Positions 8,406-16,704 of a stretch of DNA of 64,000 nt are shown here, piece by piece; position 1 is the stretch's first letter; every line of letters begins with the position of its first letter. The notes under the pieces were generated by a model that was given only the letters and a program-made list of their open reading frames with translations, was not told the origin of the DNA and did not search any database. The position numbers were made by a program, and so were the translations under genes. The DNA lies in contig NZ_JMKI01000031.1 of the NCBI RefSeq assembly GCF_000712295.1, positions 62,001-126,000 of the forward strand, written 5' to 3'. This DNA is from Synergistes jonesii. Its GTDB lineage: Bacteria; Synergistota; Synergistia; Synergistales; Synergistaceae.

Positions 8406-9116
8406 TTACTCCGCGACGTTTTCCCTTCTCCACAGGCAGACGGCGTAGCGCGGACATTCGGGGCAGAGCGAGCCGACCCTCTTATTTGCGTAATCCGGTC
8501 CTACGCCGATAATAAGAGAATCGGAAATGTGCGGGACGAGCATCGAGGACTCGTTGATCGAAAGCCCGAGCTGCTCGCCTTGGCAGAGGGCGAAGAGAGT
8601 CTTTTGTCCGGTCACAGCCCATCCCTCTACCGAGCCGGGCTGCATCAGCGGGCCGACGCCCCAGCCCCTCTCCTTCGCGCCCTCTTCGACATGCGCGCTT
8701 ACCTTCGCGGCGAGCTCGTCAAGCGCCTTGACCGCGAAAATGTCGAGGTAATACATCAAAATGTTTTCGCCTTCGGCGCCGTATTGATGAATTTTATCGG
8801 CGACCCTTCCGCCGGCCGTGCAGAGGGCGGCCGCTATCTCCTTAGCAGGCATGAGGAGCCCGGCAACGCGGGGGCCGACGTGGAACCTTTCGCCTACGCT
8901 TCCCCTTGCGATTTCCACAGACTCTCCCGATATGTCCCTTATAGGAAAAGTTTCGACGATGGCCTTCAATTCGACCAGACGCAGCGCTTCTTCGAAAGCC
9001 GCGTACGCGCCATTTTCCATGGCTTCGGGAAGCTTTTTCCCTTTGCGTTTTTCTTTTTCCTTCGCCAGAACCTCTTCGCAGCTGAAGCTGACTTTGTAGA
9101 GAGTGATGATTGCCAT
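8406..9116 (-). CDS. Stand-alone protein resembling the MetH (B12-dependent methionine synthase) activation domain
   Basis: The 236 residues resemble the reactivation region of cobalamin-dependent methionine synthase in the segments RGWGVGPLMQPGSVEGWAV and LGLSINESSMLVPHISDS. No methyltransferase or B12-binding domain is attached. The end carries a cysteine cluster (CPECPRYAVC) that could bind iron-sulfur or metal. Such lone proteins occur in anaerobes beside corrinoid methyltransferase systems, but no corrinoid protein is seen in this window. It follows the TetR gene on the same strand (59-base gap), so the two may be co-transcribed. The domain call is moderate and the function is unknown. 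Confidence 0.6.
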   Translation of the reverse strand: MAIITLYKVSFSCEEVLAKEKEKRKGKKLPEAMENGAYAAFEEALRLVELKAIVETFPIRDISGESVEIARGSVGERFHVGPRVAGLLMPAKEIAAALCTAGGRVADKIHQYGAEGENILMYYLDIFAVKALDELAAKVSAHVEEGAKERGWGVGPLMQPGSVEGWAVTGQKTLFALCQGEQLGLSINESSMLVPHISDSLIIGVGPDYANKRVGSLCPECPRYAVCLWRRENVAE

Positions 9117-9175
9117 GTTGCCGCCCCCTTCGTTTTTATTTTAATTACCCGCCGCAGAATTTTTATTTGCTAAAA

Positions 9176-9805
9176 CTATCTCGGCGTCAGCATGTTGCGC
9201 ATGAATTCCCACAGGACCCCGCCGTACTCCTTCCGCGGATCGAAGGAGCCGCGGCTCATGAACCATCTTTCGTCTATGCCGTTTGAGAAGAGCGCGACCG
9301 TAGAGAAGAGCTCCTCTACGCTCCTGTCGCGGCGGATCTCGCCCTTCTCCTGCCCCTCCGCTATAAGTTTTTTGCAGATGCGCGCGAAGGCCCTCTCTGG
9401 CGAAAGCATATACTCATAAGCGGGACGGGCGCTGTCGGCCCTCAGAATATAGGCCATCGCGATGCGCTGGAATTCTTCGCCTCCGGCGTCGGATATGTCG
9501 AGCGAAAAGAGAAGGAAGTCGTAAAGGCGGTCCATCGCCGGTTTGTCTTTTTCTTGAACGAGCTTGCCCCGTTCATAATCTTCGTAATATTTATTGGTGT
9601 AAGTGCTGAGGAACATTATTATCAGCTCCTCCTTGCACTTGAAATAATGATAAAAGGTTCCGACCGACGTTTTTGAAGCCTCGACTATATCGTCGACCGA
9701 AACGCTGTGGTAGCCGTACTGCTGAAACAGCCTTATGGCGTAGTCGAATATCGTTTGTTTGGTTTTCTCCGCCTTGATCTGCCTCGGGCTCTTTTTTGAT
9801 ACCAT
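9176..9805 (-). CDS. TetR/AcrR-family transcriptional regulator
   Basis: A 209-residue TetR-type repressor. The N-terminal helix-turn-helix covers about residues 10-60 (TKQTIFDYAIRLFQQYGYHS, then VDDIVEASKTSVGTFYHYFK), and the C-terminal ligand domain is all-alpha. The start ATG has AAGGAGA nine bases upstream. It precedes the MetH-activation-like gene in the same direction. Its ligand and targets cannot be read from the sequence. Confidence 0.93.
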   Translation of the reverse strand: MVSKKSPRQIKAEKTKQTIFDYAIRLFQQYGYHSVSVDDIVEASKTSVGTFYHYFKCKEELIIMFLSTYTNKYYEDYERGKLVQEKDKPAMDRLYDFLLFSLDISDAGGEEFQRIAMAYILRADSARPAYEYMLSPERAFARICKKLIAEGQEKGEIRRDRSVEELFSTVALFSNGIDERWFMSRGSFDPRKEYGGVLWEFMRNMLTPR

Positions 9806-10084
9806 AATCCCATCTCCTTATATGGCGCCTGCGCTGCGGCCAGCTTAAGCCGCAAAATAAATATAACCGTTTTTTGTCAGCATACTAATAGAACAGCCTC
9901 TGTGATTATAATATTGTTTCATCGCCTCCGTAAATATACAGTCTAAATTTAAATGGCTTAAATAAATCGAAACATTTCGCTCTATAACGCGCGGCTCGCT
10001 TTCATATCGCGGAGCGGGGGCGGCGGCGCCGAGTTTACGCTGCGCTTTCTTTCAAATCGGCGGTAATTTTTGCGTTAATTACGC

Positions 10085-10113
10085 TTGCAAGTTGCCAACC
10101 CTGATGGTAAAAT
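10085..10113 (+). promoter_or_regulatory. Sigma70-type promoter of the encapsulin operon
   Basis: TTGCAA (10085-10090), a 17-base spacer and TAAAAT (10108-10113). It lies about 130 bases before the ferritin-like gene, leaving a leader of about 120 bases. The remaining 9806-10240 gap is AT-rich TetR upstream sequence followed by a GC-rich stretch. I see no other gene in it. Confidence 0.55.
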
Positions 10114-10240
10114 CTAAAATGGTTTCAAATAAAAACAGCAGGCGCCTATACTCTCATCCGACGGAACAAGAGGACGGGAGGCCCGGCGCGGCAGCTAAAA
10201 CGCCTGTTCAAGGCAAAAAAATCGCAGGGGGGATATCTAT

Positions 10241-10588
10241 ATGGAAGCATACACGGAGCCTTACGGCCTGCTCGGCAAGCAGACCGTCGACGCGGCCCAG
10301 GCGCTCAAAAGCCTGCAGGAGGAGCTGGAGGCGATCAATTTTTACAACCAGCGCGCCGGCACCTGCACGAACGAAGATCTCAAGCGCATTATGGCGCACA
10401 ACCGCGACGAGGAGATAGAGCACGCTGCGATGCTCATCGGCTGGCTGAAGGTCTATATGGACGGCTGGGACAAAGAGATCGGCGACTATGTCGTCAACGC
10501 TCAGGCGGGGAATATGGGCGTCGACGGCGGAGAGGACGTCCCCGAAGAGAGCTCCGGCGATCAGGGGCTCGGCATAGGAAAGCTGTAA
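10241..10588 (+). CDS. Encapsulated ferritin-like protein (EncFtn), encapsulin cargo
   Basis: A 115-residue four-helix half-ferritin with the encapsulated-ferritin pattern: LQEELEAINFYNQRAG (about 25-40) and NRDEEIEHAAMLIGWLK (about 54-70) provide the Glu/Glu-His ferroxidase ligands. The last residues (about 109-115) form GLGIGKL, after an acidic flexible linker. This matches the short hydrophobic cargo-loading peptides that dock EncFtn inside encapsulin shells. The encapsulin gene begins 25 bases downstream. The likely role is oxidising and storing iron inside the compartment. GGGGGG lies eight bases before the ATG. Confidence 0.9.
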   Translation: MEAYTEPYGLLGKQTVDAAQALKSLQEELEAINFYNQRAGTCTNEDLKRIMAHNRDEEIEHAAMLIGWLKVYMDGWDKEIGDYVVNAQAGNMGVDGGEDVPEESSGDQGLGIGKL

Positions 10589-10613
10589 TACATAAAGCGA
10601 AGGGAGAATGAAC

Positions 10614-11414
10614 ATGGATATACTCAAAAGATCATTGGCGCCCGTCACAGGCGAGGCTTGGGCGGAGATAGACGCTCAGGCGGCGGACGTGCTTCGCGGC
10701 GTGCTTACGGGGCGCCGGGTGGCGGACGTATCCGACCCCAAGGGATGGCGCTGCGACTCTGTTTCCTCGGGAACGCTTTCTCTCGCGGAAGGCTCGCCGG
10801 TCGAAGGCGTAAACTACGGTATACGCGAAGTGCTGCCGCTCGTGGAAGTTCGCGTCCCCTTCTCTCTGCCGATGTGGGATCTTGACGACATCTCGCGCGG
10901 ATGCAGGACGACTGACTTCACGCCGCTGCAGGCGGCGGCGCGCCGGGCGGCCCTCTTTGAAGACACCGCGATATTCAAGGGGCTTGAAGAGGCCGGGATC
11001 CTCGGTATAGAGGCGGAAACCGACAACAGTCCCGTCGAAGCGGGGCTTGACGACGATTCGCTCATCAAAGCCGTCTACGCGGCGACGCATGTACTCTCGT
11101 CGCGCAACGTCGGTGGCCCATACGCGCTTGTCTGCTCAAAAAGAGTCTGGGAGAAAATCGCTACCTCCAACGCCGCCTACCCGCTGCGCAAGAGCCTGGG
11201 GAAGATCGTCGACAAGATCATAATTTCCAGGCAGTACGACGCCGACTTCGTCGCCTCGCTGCGCGGCGGCGACAGCGAGCTCGTGATCGGCCAGGATTTT
11301 TCCGTCGGCTACCAGTCGCATTCGACTACGGAGGTAAACTTCTACATCACCGAGACTTTCACCTTCCGCGTCGTCACGCCCGAGGCTTTCGTGCCGCTCG
11401 CAATAAGCGAATAA
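10614..11414 (+). CDS. Encapsulin nanocompartment shell protein (family 1)
   Basis: An HK97-fold shell protein of 266 residues that self-assembles into an icosahedral protein compartment. It starts MDILKRSLAPVTGEAWAEID, typical of family 1 encapsulins, and contains the conserved GVNYGIREVLPLVEVRVPF and E-loop region. The second ATG (10614) is chosen because GGGAGA is then about six bases upstream; the ATG at 10608 is too close. It is co-transcribed with the EncFtn cargo upstream, so it forms an iron-storage or detoxification organelle. No other cargo is visible nearby. Confidence 0.93.
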   Translation: MDILKRSLAPVTGEAWAEIDAQAADVLRGVLTGRRVADVSDPKGWRCDSVSSGTLSLAEGSPVEGVNYGIREVLPLVEVRVPFSLPMWDLDDISRGCRTTDFTPLQAAARRAALFEDTAIFKGLEEAGILGIEAETDNSPVEAGLDDDSLIKAVYAATHVLSSRNVGGPYALVCSKRVWEKIATSNAAYPLRKSLGKIVDKIIISRQYDADFVASLRGGDSELVIGQDFSVGYQSHSTTEVNFYITETFTFRVVTPEAFVPLAISE

Positions 11415-11518
11415 CGCACAAGATAATTGATAATTATGCGGGGAGATTCCACCTCCCCTCTTGCGCCGCCGTATGCCAGCATGGATACGGCGACCCTGTT
11501 TACATCCCAAACCGTGAA

Positions 11519-11727
11519 ATTTAAGCGGGGCCCCATATGTGCGTATGGAAGCCCCTGTGCATGGAGGTAAGTAAGGTCTCGGAGCGCGCCGATGTGTGGG
11601 GTCGGCGCGTTCCGCCTGTGAAGAGATCGCCGCGTTTGCGAGGTCAGCGGATTCCTATCCGGTTTTCAAAAGCCGGAGGCAGAGCTTTTCCGCCGCCTTA
11701 AGCCATTCAGGCGCTTTTAATTTTTAT
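11519..11727 (+). ncRNA. Candidate structured RNA, about 185-210 nt, rod-like (6S-like shape not proven)
   Basis: The 397-base gap 11415-11811 lacks a convincing gene but is strongly self-complementary. The apical hairpin pairs 11581-11592 with 11602-11613 (12 bp, loop TGTGTGGGG). GGTCTC (11575-11580) pairs with GAGATC (11623-11628). GGAAGC..CTG (11548-11558) pairs with CAGAGC..TTCC (11680-11691). TTTAAGCGG (11520-11528) pairs with CCGCCTTAA (11693-11701). A short GCC/GGC hairpin and TTTTAATTTTT follow (11703-11727), like a weak terminator. An alternative closing pair is 11511-11530 with 11772-11796. I could not match it to a known family by eye. Confidence 0.28.
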
Positions 11728-11811
11728 CTCGCCCGGCTGATGCGCTCCGGGGATGCATATCTCCACAAGCGTCCCCCTTTAAGGTATTTCAGTGACCGCT
11801 AACTAGAGAAG

Positions 11812-12900
11812 CTATAATTTTTTGCTTATAACTTTTTCTACGACGTCCATGCCGCGCTTCACGAGTTCGGCGTTTGCCTGGCTGCCCATGTGTCCGATGC
11901 GGAAGACTTTTCCCGCGAGCTTTCCCCAGCTTCCCCCGACAGCGAGCCCCTCTTTGCGGAACTCGGCGTCGAGCTCCTCCCACGTCCAACCGTCTGGAAT
12001 CATTATCGCCGTTACCGTCGGCGACGAGAGCTTTTCATCCTTCGCGTAGAGCGAAAGCCCCATCTCCTTCGCGCGGCGGCGGCAGAGCGCCGCGGCTTCC
12101 TCGTGGCGCCTGAATCCATTTTCCAGCCCCTCTTCGAGCGAATCTTTGAGAGAGAGGTTCATGGCCTTGTTGGCATGCCAGTTGTGCGTGTAGGGCATCG
12201 CTTTGGTTTTGAGGACGTTTTTCCACGGCAGGAGCGCGTCGTAGCCCGCGTAGTTTACCCTGGCCGCCCGTTTCCACGCGCGTTCGCTTACCGTGGTCGC
12301 GTGGATGTCCGGCAGGATCGAGAGGCATTTCTGACTGCCCAGGAGTCCTATGTCTATCCCCCATTCGTCGACGCGGACGTCCGCGCCGAGCGCGCTCGCG
12401 ACGAAGTCGACTATGAATATCGCTCCGCTTTCGGCGACGGCCGGCGCTATTTCGGCGAGAGGGTTGAGCAGTCCCGACGGCGTCTCGCAGTGGACCGCGG
12501 ATATGAAGTCCGGCCCGAATTCGGAAATTTTTCTGCGCGTCTGTTCCGCCGTTACGAATTCGCCGTCCGGCGCTTCGAGGTATTCGACGCGGGCTCCGAG
12601 CGCTTCCGCCATTTCGCCGAAGCCGTGCCCGAAGAGGCCGTTCGAGATCGTCAGGAATTTGTCGCCGGGCCCGACGAGGCTCTTCATGGCGCCCCACAGC
12701 GCCGACATCGCCTCGCCGGAGCCTATCGCGACGTCGTTTTTCGTTTTGAGCACGCGCCGCAGCAGCGAGATGTTATCGGAAAGCAGAGCGAAGAATTCGT
12801 CTTCGACGTCGCTGCTCCCGTAGTCCGTCAGATATGCTTCGCGGTATTTCTGCGGGACCGATACCGGCCCCGGGACGAGTGGAATTTTGTATGTCTGCAT
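11812..12900 (-). CDS. Class V PLP aminotransferase (alanine-glyoxylate/serine-pyruvate type)
   Basis: This 362-residue fold-type I aminotransferase resembles alanine-glyoxylate aminotransferases and related class V enzymes. It has the N-terminal PLVPGPVSVPQKYREAY, the GSGEAMSALWGAM loop that holds PLP phosphate, the DFVASALGADVRVDEW aspartate, and GSQKCLS with the Schiff-base lysine. The C-terminus FRIGHMGSQANAELVKRGM is typical. Substrate is not determinable; alanine, serine and glyoxylate are the usual ones. It stands alone between the structured region and the yqeY terminator. AAGGAGG precedes the ATG. Confidence 0.9.
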   Translation of the reverse strand: MQTYKIPLVPGPVSVPQKYREAYLTDYGSSDVEDEFFALLSDNISLLRRVLKTKNDVAIGSGEAMSALWGAMKSLVGPGDKFLTISNGLFGHGFGEMAEALGARVEYLEAPDGEFVTAEQTRRKISEFGPDFISAVHCETPSGLLNPLAEIAPAVAESGAIFIVDFVASALGADVRVDEWGIDIGLLGSQKCLSILPDIHATTVSERAWKRAARVNYAGYDALLPWKNVLKTKAMPYTHNWHANKAMNLSLKDSLEEGLENGFRRHEEAAALCRRRAKEMGLSLYAKDEKLSSPTVTAIMIPDGWTWEELDAEFRKEGLAVGGSWGKLAGKVFRIGHMGSQANAELVKRGMDVVEKVISKKL

Positions 12901-12922
12901 TTATTTGCCTCCTTGCGCGAAA

Positions 12923-12954
12923 AACGCCGGAGAAGCGTTGACCTCCGGCGTTTC
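12923..12954 (-). terminator. Rho-independent terminator of rpsU-yqeY
   Basis: AAACGCCGGAG (12923-12933) pairs with CTCCGGCGTTT (12944-12954). On the minus strand the stem is followed by TTTTT. It lies just after the yqeY stop. Confidence 0.88.
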
Positions 12955-12975
12955 TTGTTGCTTTCTGCTTTGAGT

Positions 12976-13440
12976 CTAATGCGCCGACTGTTCCAGATAC
13001 TTCTGGACCGCGGCCTTGACTCTGTTTCCGTCGGCTAGGCCTTTTACTGCCGCCATCGTTCTGCCCATCATTTTTCCCATGTCTTTCATGCCCGCGGCAT
13101 GCACTTCCGCGGCCGCTCTCTCGACCGCCTTCATTATTTCTTCGTCGGAAAGCTGCGTGGGCTGATATGCCTCGAGCACCTTGGCTTCTTCGAGCTCCCT
13201 CTGCGCCCGCTCCTCTGCGCCGCCCTTCCTGTATACTTCGGCGGCTTCGCTCCTTTGCTTGATGAGCCTTTTGACGAGCGTCAGGATGTCGTCGTCGGTC
13301 AGCTGCTTTTGCCTGCCCTTCTCCACCTGCGATAGCTGCATCGCGGCTTTGAGCATACGGAGGACGGAGAGCTTGAGCTCATCTTTATTTTTCATGGCGG
13401 CGACGAGATCGCTTTGGATTTTGCCTGCAAGATCGGACAT
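12976..13440 (-). CDS. yqeY: GatB/YqeY-domain protein
   Basis: A 154-residue helical protein homologous to the C-terminal tail domain of the GatB amidotransferase subunit. It has the family N-terminus (SDLAGKIQSDLVAAMKNKDE) and the long helical bundle EEARKVLEAYQPTQLSDEEI-like segment, ending in a small domain (GKMMGRTMAAVKGLADGN). It may interact with tRNA, but its molecular role is not established. The ATG at 13438-13440 is preferred over an in-frame TTG six bases earlier; the choice is not certain. It directly follows rpsU, an arrangement common in bacteria. Confidence 0.93.
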   Translation of the reverse strand: MSDLAGKIQSDLVAAMKNKDELKLSVLRMLKAAMQLSQVEKGRQKQLTDDDILTLVKRLIKQRSEAAEVYRKGGAEERAQRELEEAKVLEAYQPTQLSDEEIMKAVERAAAEVHAAGMKDMGKMMGRTMAAVKGLADGNRVKAAVQKYLEQSAH

Positions 13441-13442
13441 GA

Positions 13443-13631
13443 TCAATAATCGCCCCTCCTGCCTCTGTTACGTGCCATCTCGGCCTTCTTACGCTTCTTG
13501 ATTTCGCTGGGTTTTTCGTAATGTTCATGCCTCTTGGCCTCACGAAGCACACCAACCTTACGAATCTCTCTCTTGAAACGTTTAAGGGCGTCTTCGATCG
13601 ACTCATTGTCGCGTCTGGTTACGGTGGTCAT
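13443..13631 (-). CDS. rpsU: 30S ribosomal protein S21
   Basis: A 62-residue basic protein with the classic S21 sequence (NESIEDALKRFKREIRKVGV, then EAKRHEHYEKPSEIKKRKK). It binds near the anti-Shine-Dalgarno end of 16S rRNA. Three possible starts are close together. The second ATG (13629-13631) has the GGGGGG ribosome site eight bases upstream, while the first is only two bases away. A good promoter lies about 100 bases upstream, and yqeY follows almost without a gap. Confidence 0.96.
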   Translation of the reverse strand: MTTVTRRDNESIEDALKRFKREIRKVGVLREAKRHEHYEKPSEIKKRKKAEMARNRGRRGDY

Positions 13632-13736
13632 CAACATTCCCCCCTTTCAACCGGGGATAACACCTAAGCGAAAATTTCTTCACACTTTTGGAATATGCAC
13701 TCCGCCTGATGTCATTCGATATATTACTATCATTGT

Positions 13737-13766
13737 ATTATGGGGGATAGGAAGCCGTTTTGTCAA
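13737..13766 (-). promoter_or_regulatory. Sigma70-type promoter of rpsU-yqeY
   Basis: On the minus strand: TTGACA (13761-13766), an 18-base spacer and CATAAT (13737-13742). Transcription would start near 13730 and leave a leader of about 100 bases before rpsU. The mtaB stop is just upstream at 13790. Confidence 0.6.
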
Positions 13767-13789
13767 TAACGGTAAACGCGACAATTCAA

Positions 13790-15112
13790 TCAAATCACTG
13801 AAATATCTGAGCAAAGCGATGAACTCGCGGAGACGCCCTCAGTCGTGAGCCCTTCGCCGGCGTATCTCGACGGGACGACTGAAATCGTTTCGTTTACCGC
13901 TGCCGCCGCCTTCGCCGTTACGCGGATGTAGTTGCCGCTCAGTCCCTTGGCCGCGGCGCCGTCCGTTTCCTCAACGAGTATCGCAAGCTCCCTGCCTATC
14001 CAGCGCGAGCAGAATTTTTTATGCAGCTCCGAGGCGAGCGCGAGCGCCTCGGCGACGCGCGGACGGACTTCCGATTCTTCAAGCTGGGGCATCGCGGCCG
14101 CGTCGGTGCCTTCGCGCGGCGAGTATGGGAATACGTGGACCTTGCCGAACTCCTGTCCGCGCACGAATTCCATGCTGCGGCGGAACGCGCTTTCATCCTC
14201 CGATGGGAAGCCGACCATCAGGTCCGTGCTGACGTGCAGTTCGTCGCCGAGCATCGCGCGCGCACACTCGGCGGTCTTTGCGAAGTCGGCGGCCTTATAG
14301 CCGCGCCGCATCGCCGAAAGCACACCGTCGTCCCCCGACTGCAGCGGCATGTGCAGATGCCTGCAGAATGCCGGACATTCGACGAGCGCGGCGAGTAGCT
14401 TTTCGTCCACCGCGAAGGGCTCGATGGATCCGAAGCGGAGGCGCTTTATGTTCGGCAGAGCGCCGATGCGCCGCACGAGCAGCGGGAGGTCCTCGTAGAG
14501 GCCGAGGTGCACGCCGGTCAGCACGATCTCCGGGCAGCCGCCGTCGGTGACGCGCCGCGCCTCTTCTACGGCCTCCTCCATCGGGCGCGAGACGGGCCTG
14601 CCGCGCACCGACGGCACGATGCAGTAGGAGCAGCAGTGACTGCAGCCCTCCTGCACCTTTAGAAAAGCCCGCGTGTGGAGGCGCGGCCTGTCGAGCGACA
14701 GCGCGTCCCACGAGCCGTCCCTTCCGACGTCCGCGTTGGCCTCTACCGTCGGCGCGCCGCCGGCGAGCCTTGCCGCTATCAGGCGCGGCAGCTTGTGTTT
14801 GAGCCTGTTCCCGAGCGCTATGTCGACATCAAGCAGCGCGCGCTCCTCTTCGGAGAGCTTTTGCGCGTAGCATCCGCACAAGGCTATGACGGCGCACGGA
14901 TTTTCGCGTCTCGCGCGGCGGATGATTTTTCTGCATTTGCGGTCGGCCGTCGCGGTGACGGTGCAGCTGACTATCACGATTATGTCGGGCGCGTCGCCGC
15001 GGCGAAGCGCGCCCGCCGCTTCGAGCGCGGCGGCTATCGCTTCGCCTTCGTATTGGTTGGTGCGGCATCCCTGAACGTATATCGAAAATTTTTTGCCCTT
15101 TAATATTCCCAT
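13790..15112 (-). CDS. mtaB: tRNA t6A37 methylthiotransferase MtaB
   Basis: A radical-SAM methylthiotransferase that converts t6A37 to ms2t6A37 in tRNAs. The 440 residues carry the N-terminal UPF0004 domain with three cysteines (QGCRTNQ, SCTV, GCYAQ), the radical-SAM motif CSHCCSYC near residue 160, and a C-terminal TRAM-like domain. QGCRTN and ADRKCRK are characteristic of MtaB rather than MiaB. It stands between rpsU and the FGGY kinase gene, same strand. Confidence in the family is high. Confidence 0.92.
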   Translation of the reverse strand: MGILKGKKFSIYVQGCRTNQYEGEAIAAALEAAGALRRGDAPDIIVIVSCTVTATADRKCRKIIRRARRENPCAVIALCGCYAQKLSEEERALLDVDIALGNRLKHKLPRLIAARLAGGAPTVEANADVGRDGSWDALSLDRPRLHTRAFLKVQEGCSHCCSYCIVPSVRGRPVSRPMEEAVEEARRVTDGGCPEIVLTGVHLGLYEDLPLLVRRIGALPNIKRLRFGSIEPFAVDEKLLAALVECPAFCRHLHMPLQSGDDGVLSAMRRGYKAADFAKTAECARAMLGDELHVSTDLMVGFPSEDESAFRRSMEFVRGQEFGKVHVFPYSPREGTDAAAMPQLEESEVRPRVAEALALASELHKKFCSRWIGRELAILVEETDGAAAKGLSGNYIRVTAKAAAAVNETISVVPSRYAGEGLTTEGVSASSSLCSDISVI

Positions 15113-15118
15113 TTATCG

Positions 15119-15148
15119 GCTGCGCGGGGGCGAAGCGCCCCGCGCAGC
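15119..15148 (-). terminator. Strong GC hairpin after the FGGY kinase gene
   Basis: GCTGCGCGGGG.. (from 15119) pairs with ..CCCCGCGCAGC (to 15148) around a short GCGAAGC loop. No clear T-run follows on the minus strand, so termination may be factor-dependent. It separates the kinase gene from mtaB. Confidence 0.5.
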
Positions 15149-15163
15149 TTAAACTCCGTTTCG

Positions 15164-16699
15164 TTAGATGTTTCTGACCTTCGCGAGCCCGGCGAAGAGC
15201 TCTTTCATCGGTCCCGCAAGAAGGCGCTGGCGCTCGGCGAAAACTTTGCCGTATATTTCAGCGCTCTTAGCGTCCGGCTCGAAGCGCGCTCGGAAGGTTA
15301 CCCACCGCCGCATCGTCTCTTTGATGTCCTTTATGTCGCCGACGGCGTGCGCCGCGACGGCGACGTCGGCCATAAGCCCGCCCTCGCTCCTCGTCGGTAT
15401 GTTGTAAGCGCCACCTAAGATGTCGGCCTTTATCTGCGTCCACAGCGGGCTCTTGCTGCCGCCTTCGGTGCCGATTATCTCGTTCAGCGGGATCCCGCAT
15501 TCGCGGTAAATTTTTATCATCTGAGCGTATTCGAAGGCTATCGCTTCGAGTATCGAGCGCCACATCGCGGCCCTGTCGCTGACGCCGAAAAGCCCGGCGA
15601 AGACGCCGCAGGCGCCCGGCATGTCGGGACCTGCGCCCTGCAGGTACGGATAGAAGAGCAGTCCGCGCGAGCCGGCCGGAACGTCCCCCGCGAGCGTGTC
15701 CATCTCCGCGTAAAACATCGGGTCTCCGGCGCGGTTCGCGACGTTGTCGCGGAACCAGCGCAGCGAAAGCCCGCCCGCGCGTATCATGCTCCAATAGAAA
15801 TAAGCGTCCCGCAGCGTGCCCATCGCGAACATCATCCCGGGAGCCGCGGTTATCCTGCTGTCCGCCTCTTTGACGGCGACCGCGAATATCGACGCGGTGC
15901 CGGCGACATCCGTAGCGAGGCCAGGTTCGAGAAGCCCCGAGGCGAGCGCCGACTGCATCGTGTCGCCGGCGCCAGCGGCGATCGGGATGCCCGGCGGAAG
16001 TCCCATCTTCTCGGCCTCGGCTTTGCAGAGATATCCGACCACATCCCACGGCTTTACTACGCGCGGCAGCATCTCCATCGGGATGCCGAGCGCTTCTATC
16101 TGTTTGTGCGACCAGTCGCGCTTCTTGGCGTCGTAGCCTATCAGCCAGCCGGACATCGTTGCCCAGTCGAGGAAGGCGTCCTTCGCGGAGAGCCCCGCGA
16201 GCGTGCCGAGCACGAATGGGCCGTTGTTGACCACCTTGACCGCGCTTTCGCGGAAACCTTTATATTCGTTGAGGAACCAGCGGAGTATCATCGGCGGCAT
16301 AAATTCGTCTACGATGGCGTTGCCGCTCTCTTCGGTCCATACGGGCTCTACGTTTTCGCGCACCCACGCGGCTTCCCCGCTTGCGCGGTTGTCTAGGTAG
16401 GGGACGAAGGGCGTTACGGGGCGCCATTTTTCGTCTATCCCGACGATGCCGCATATTATGCCGCTCGCGGCTACGGCGCGCACCTCGGCCGGATTTATCC
16501 CGGATTTCGCGAGGCATTCGCGCACGCCGTCGCGCACGTTTTCGACGAAGCAGTTGGCGTCCATCTCGGCCCAGCCCGGGCGCGGATAGGAAATTTTATT
16601 TTCCCTGTAAGCCTCGGCGACGCGCGCCGAGTCGATGCCGTAGAGCGCCGTCTTCGTCCCCATCGTGCCGCAGTCGAACGCGATATAATACTTGCCCAT
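15164..16699 (-). CDS. FGGY-family carbohydrate kinase (xylulokinase-like)
   Basis: This 511-residue sugar kinase has the two-domain ASKHA fold. The N-terminal phosphate loop is FDCGTMGTKTALY (residues 8-20). The C-terminal nucleotide-binding part has PIAAGAGDTMQSALASG and GTEGGSKSPLWTQIKADILG. The PGWAEMD segment is common in xylulo- and glycerokinase relatives. It should phosphorylate a pentulose, polyol or related sugar, but the substrate cannot be assigned. It lies five bases after the C45 hydrolase gene and is probably co-transcribed with it. GGGAGGA precedes the ATG. Confidence 0.9.
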   Translation of the reverse strand: MGKYYIAFDCGTMGTKTALYGIDSARVAEAYRENKISYPRPGWAEMDANCFVENVRDGVRECLAKSGINPAEVRAVAASGIICGIVGIDEKWRPVTPFVPYLDNRASGEAAWVRENVEPVWTEESGNAIVDEFMPPMILRWFLNEYKGFRESAVKVVNNGPFVLGTLAGLSAKDAFLDWATMSGWLIGYDAKKRDWSHKQIEALGIPMEMLPRVVKPWDVVGYLCKAEAEKMGLPPGIPIAAGAGDTMQSALASGLLEPGLATDVAGTASIFAVAVKEADSRITAAPGMMFAMGTLRDAYFYWSMIRAGGLSLRWFRDNVANRAGDPMFYAEMDTLAGDVPAGSRGLLFYPYLQGAGPDMPGACGVFAGLFGVSDRAAMWRSILEAIAFEYAQMIKIYRECGIPLNEIIGTEGGSKSPLWTQIKADILGGAYNIPTRSEGGLMADVAVAAHAVGDIKDIKETMRRWVTFRARFEPDAKSAEIYGKVFAERQRLLAGPMKELFAGLAKVRNI

Positions 16700-16704
16700 T
16701 TGAA

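Noticed and set aside
10092-10418. Plus-strand frame overlapping the start of the EncFtn gene
   Set aside because: It begins inside the promoter, overlaps a well-supported gene in another frame and has no recognisable sequence.
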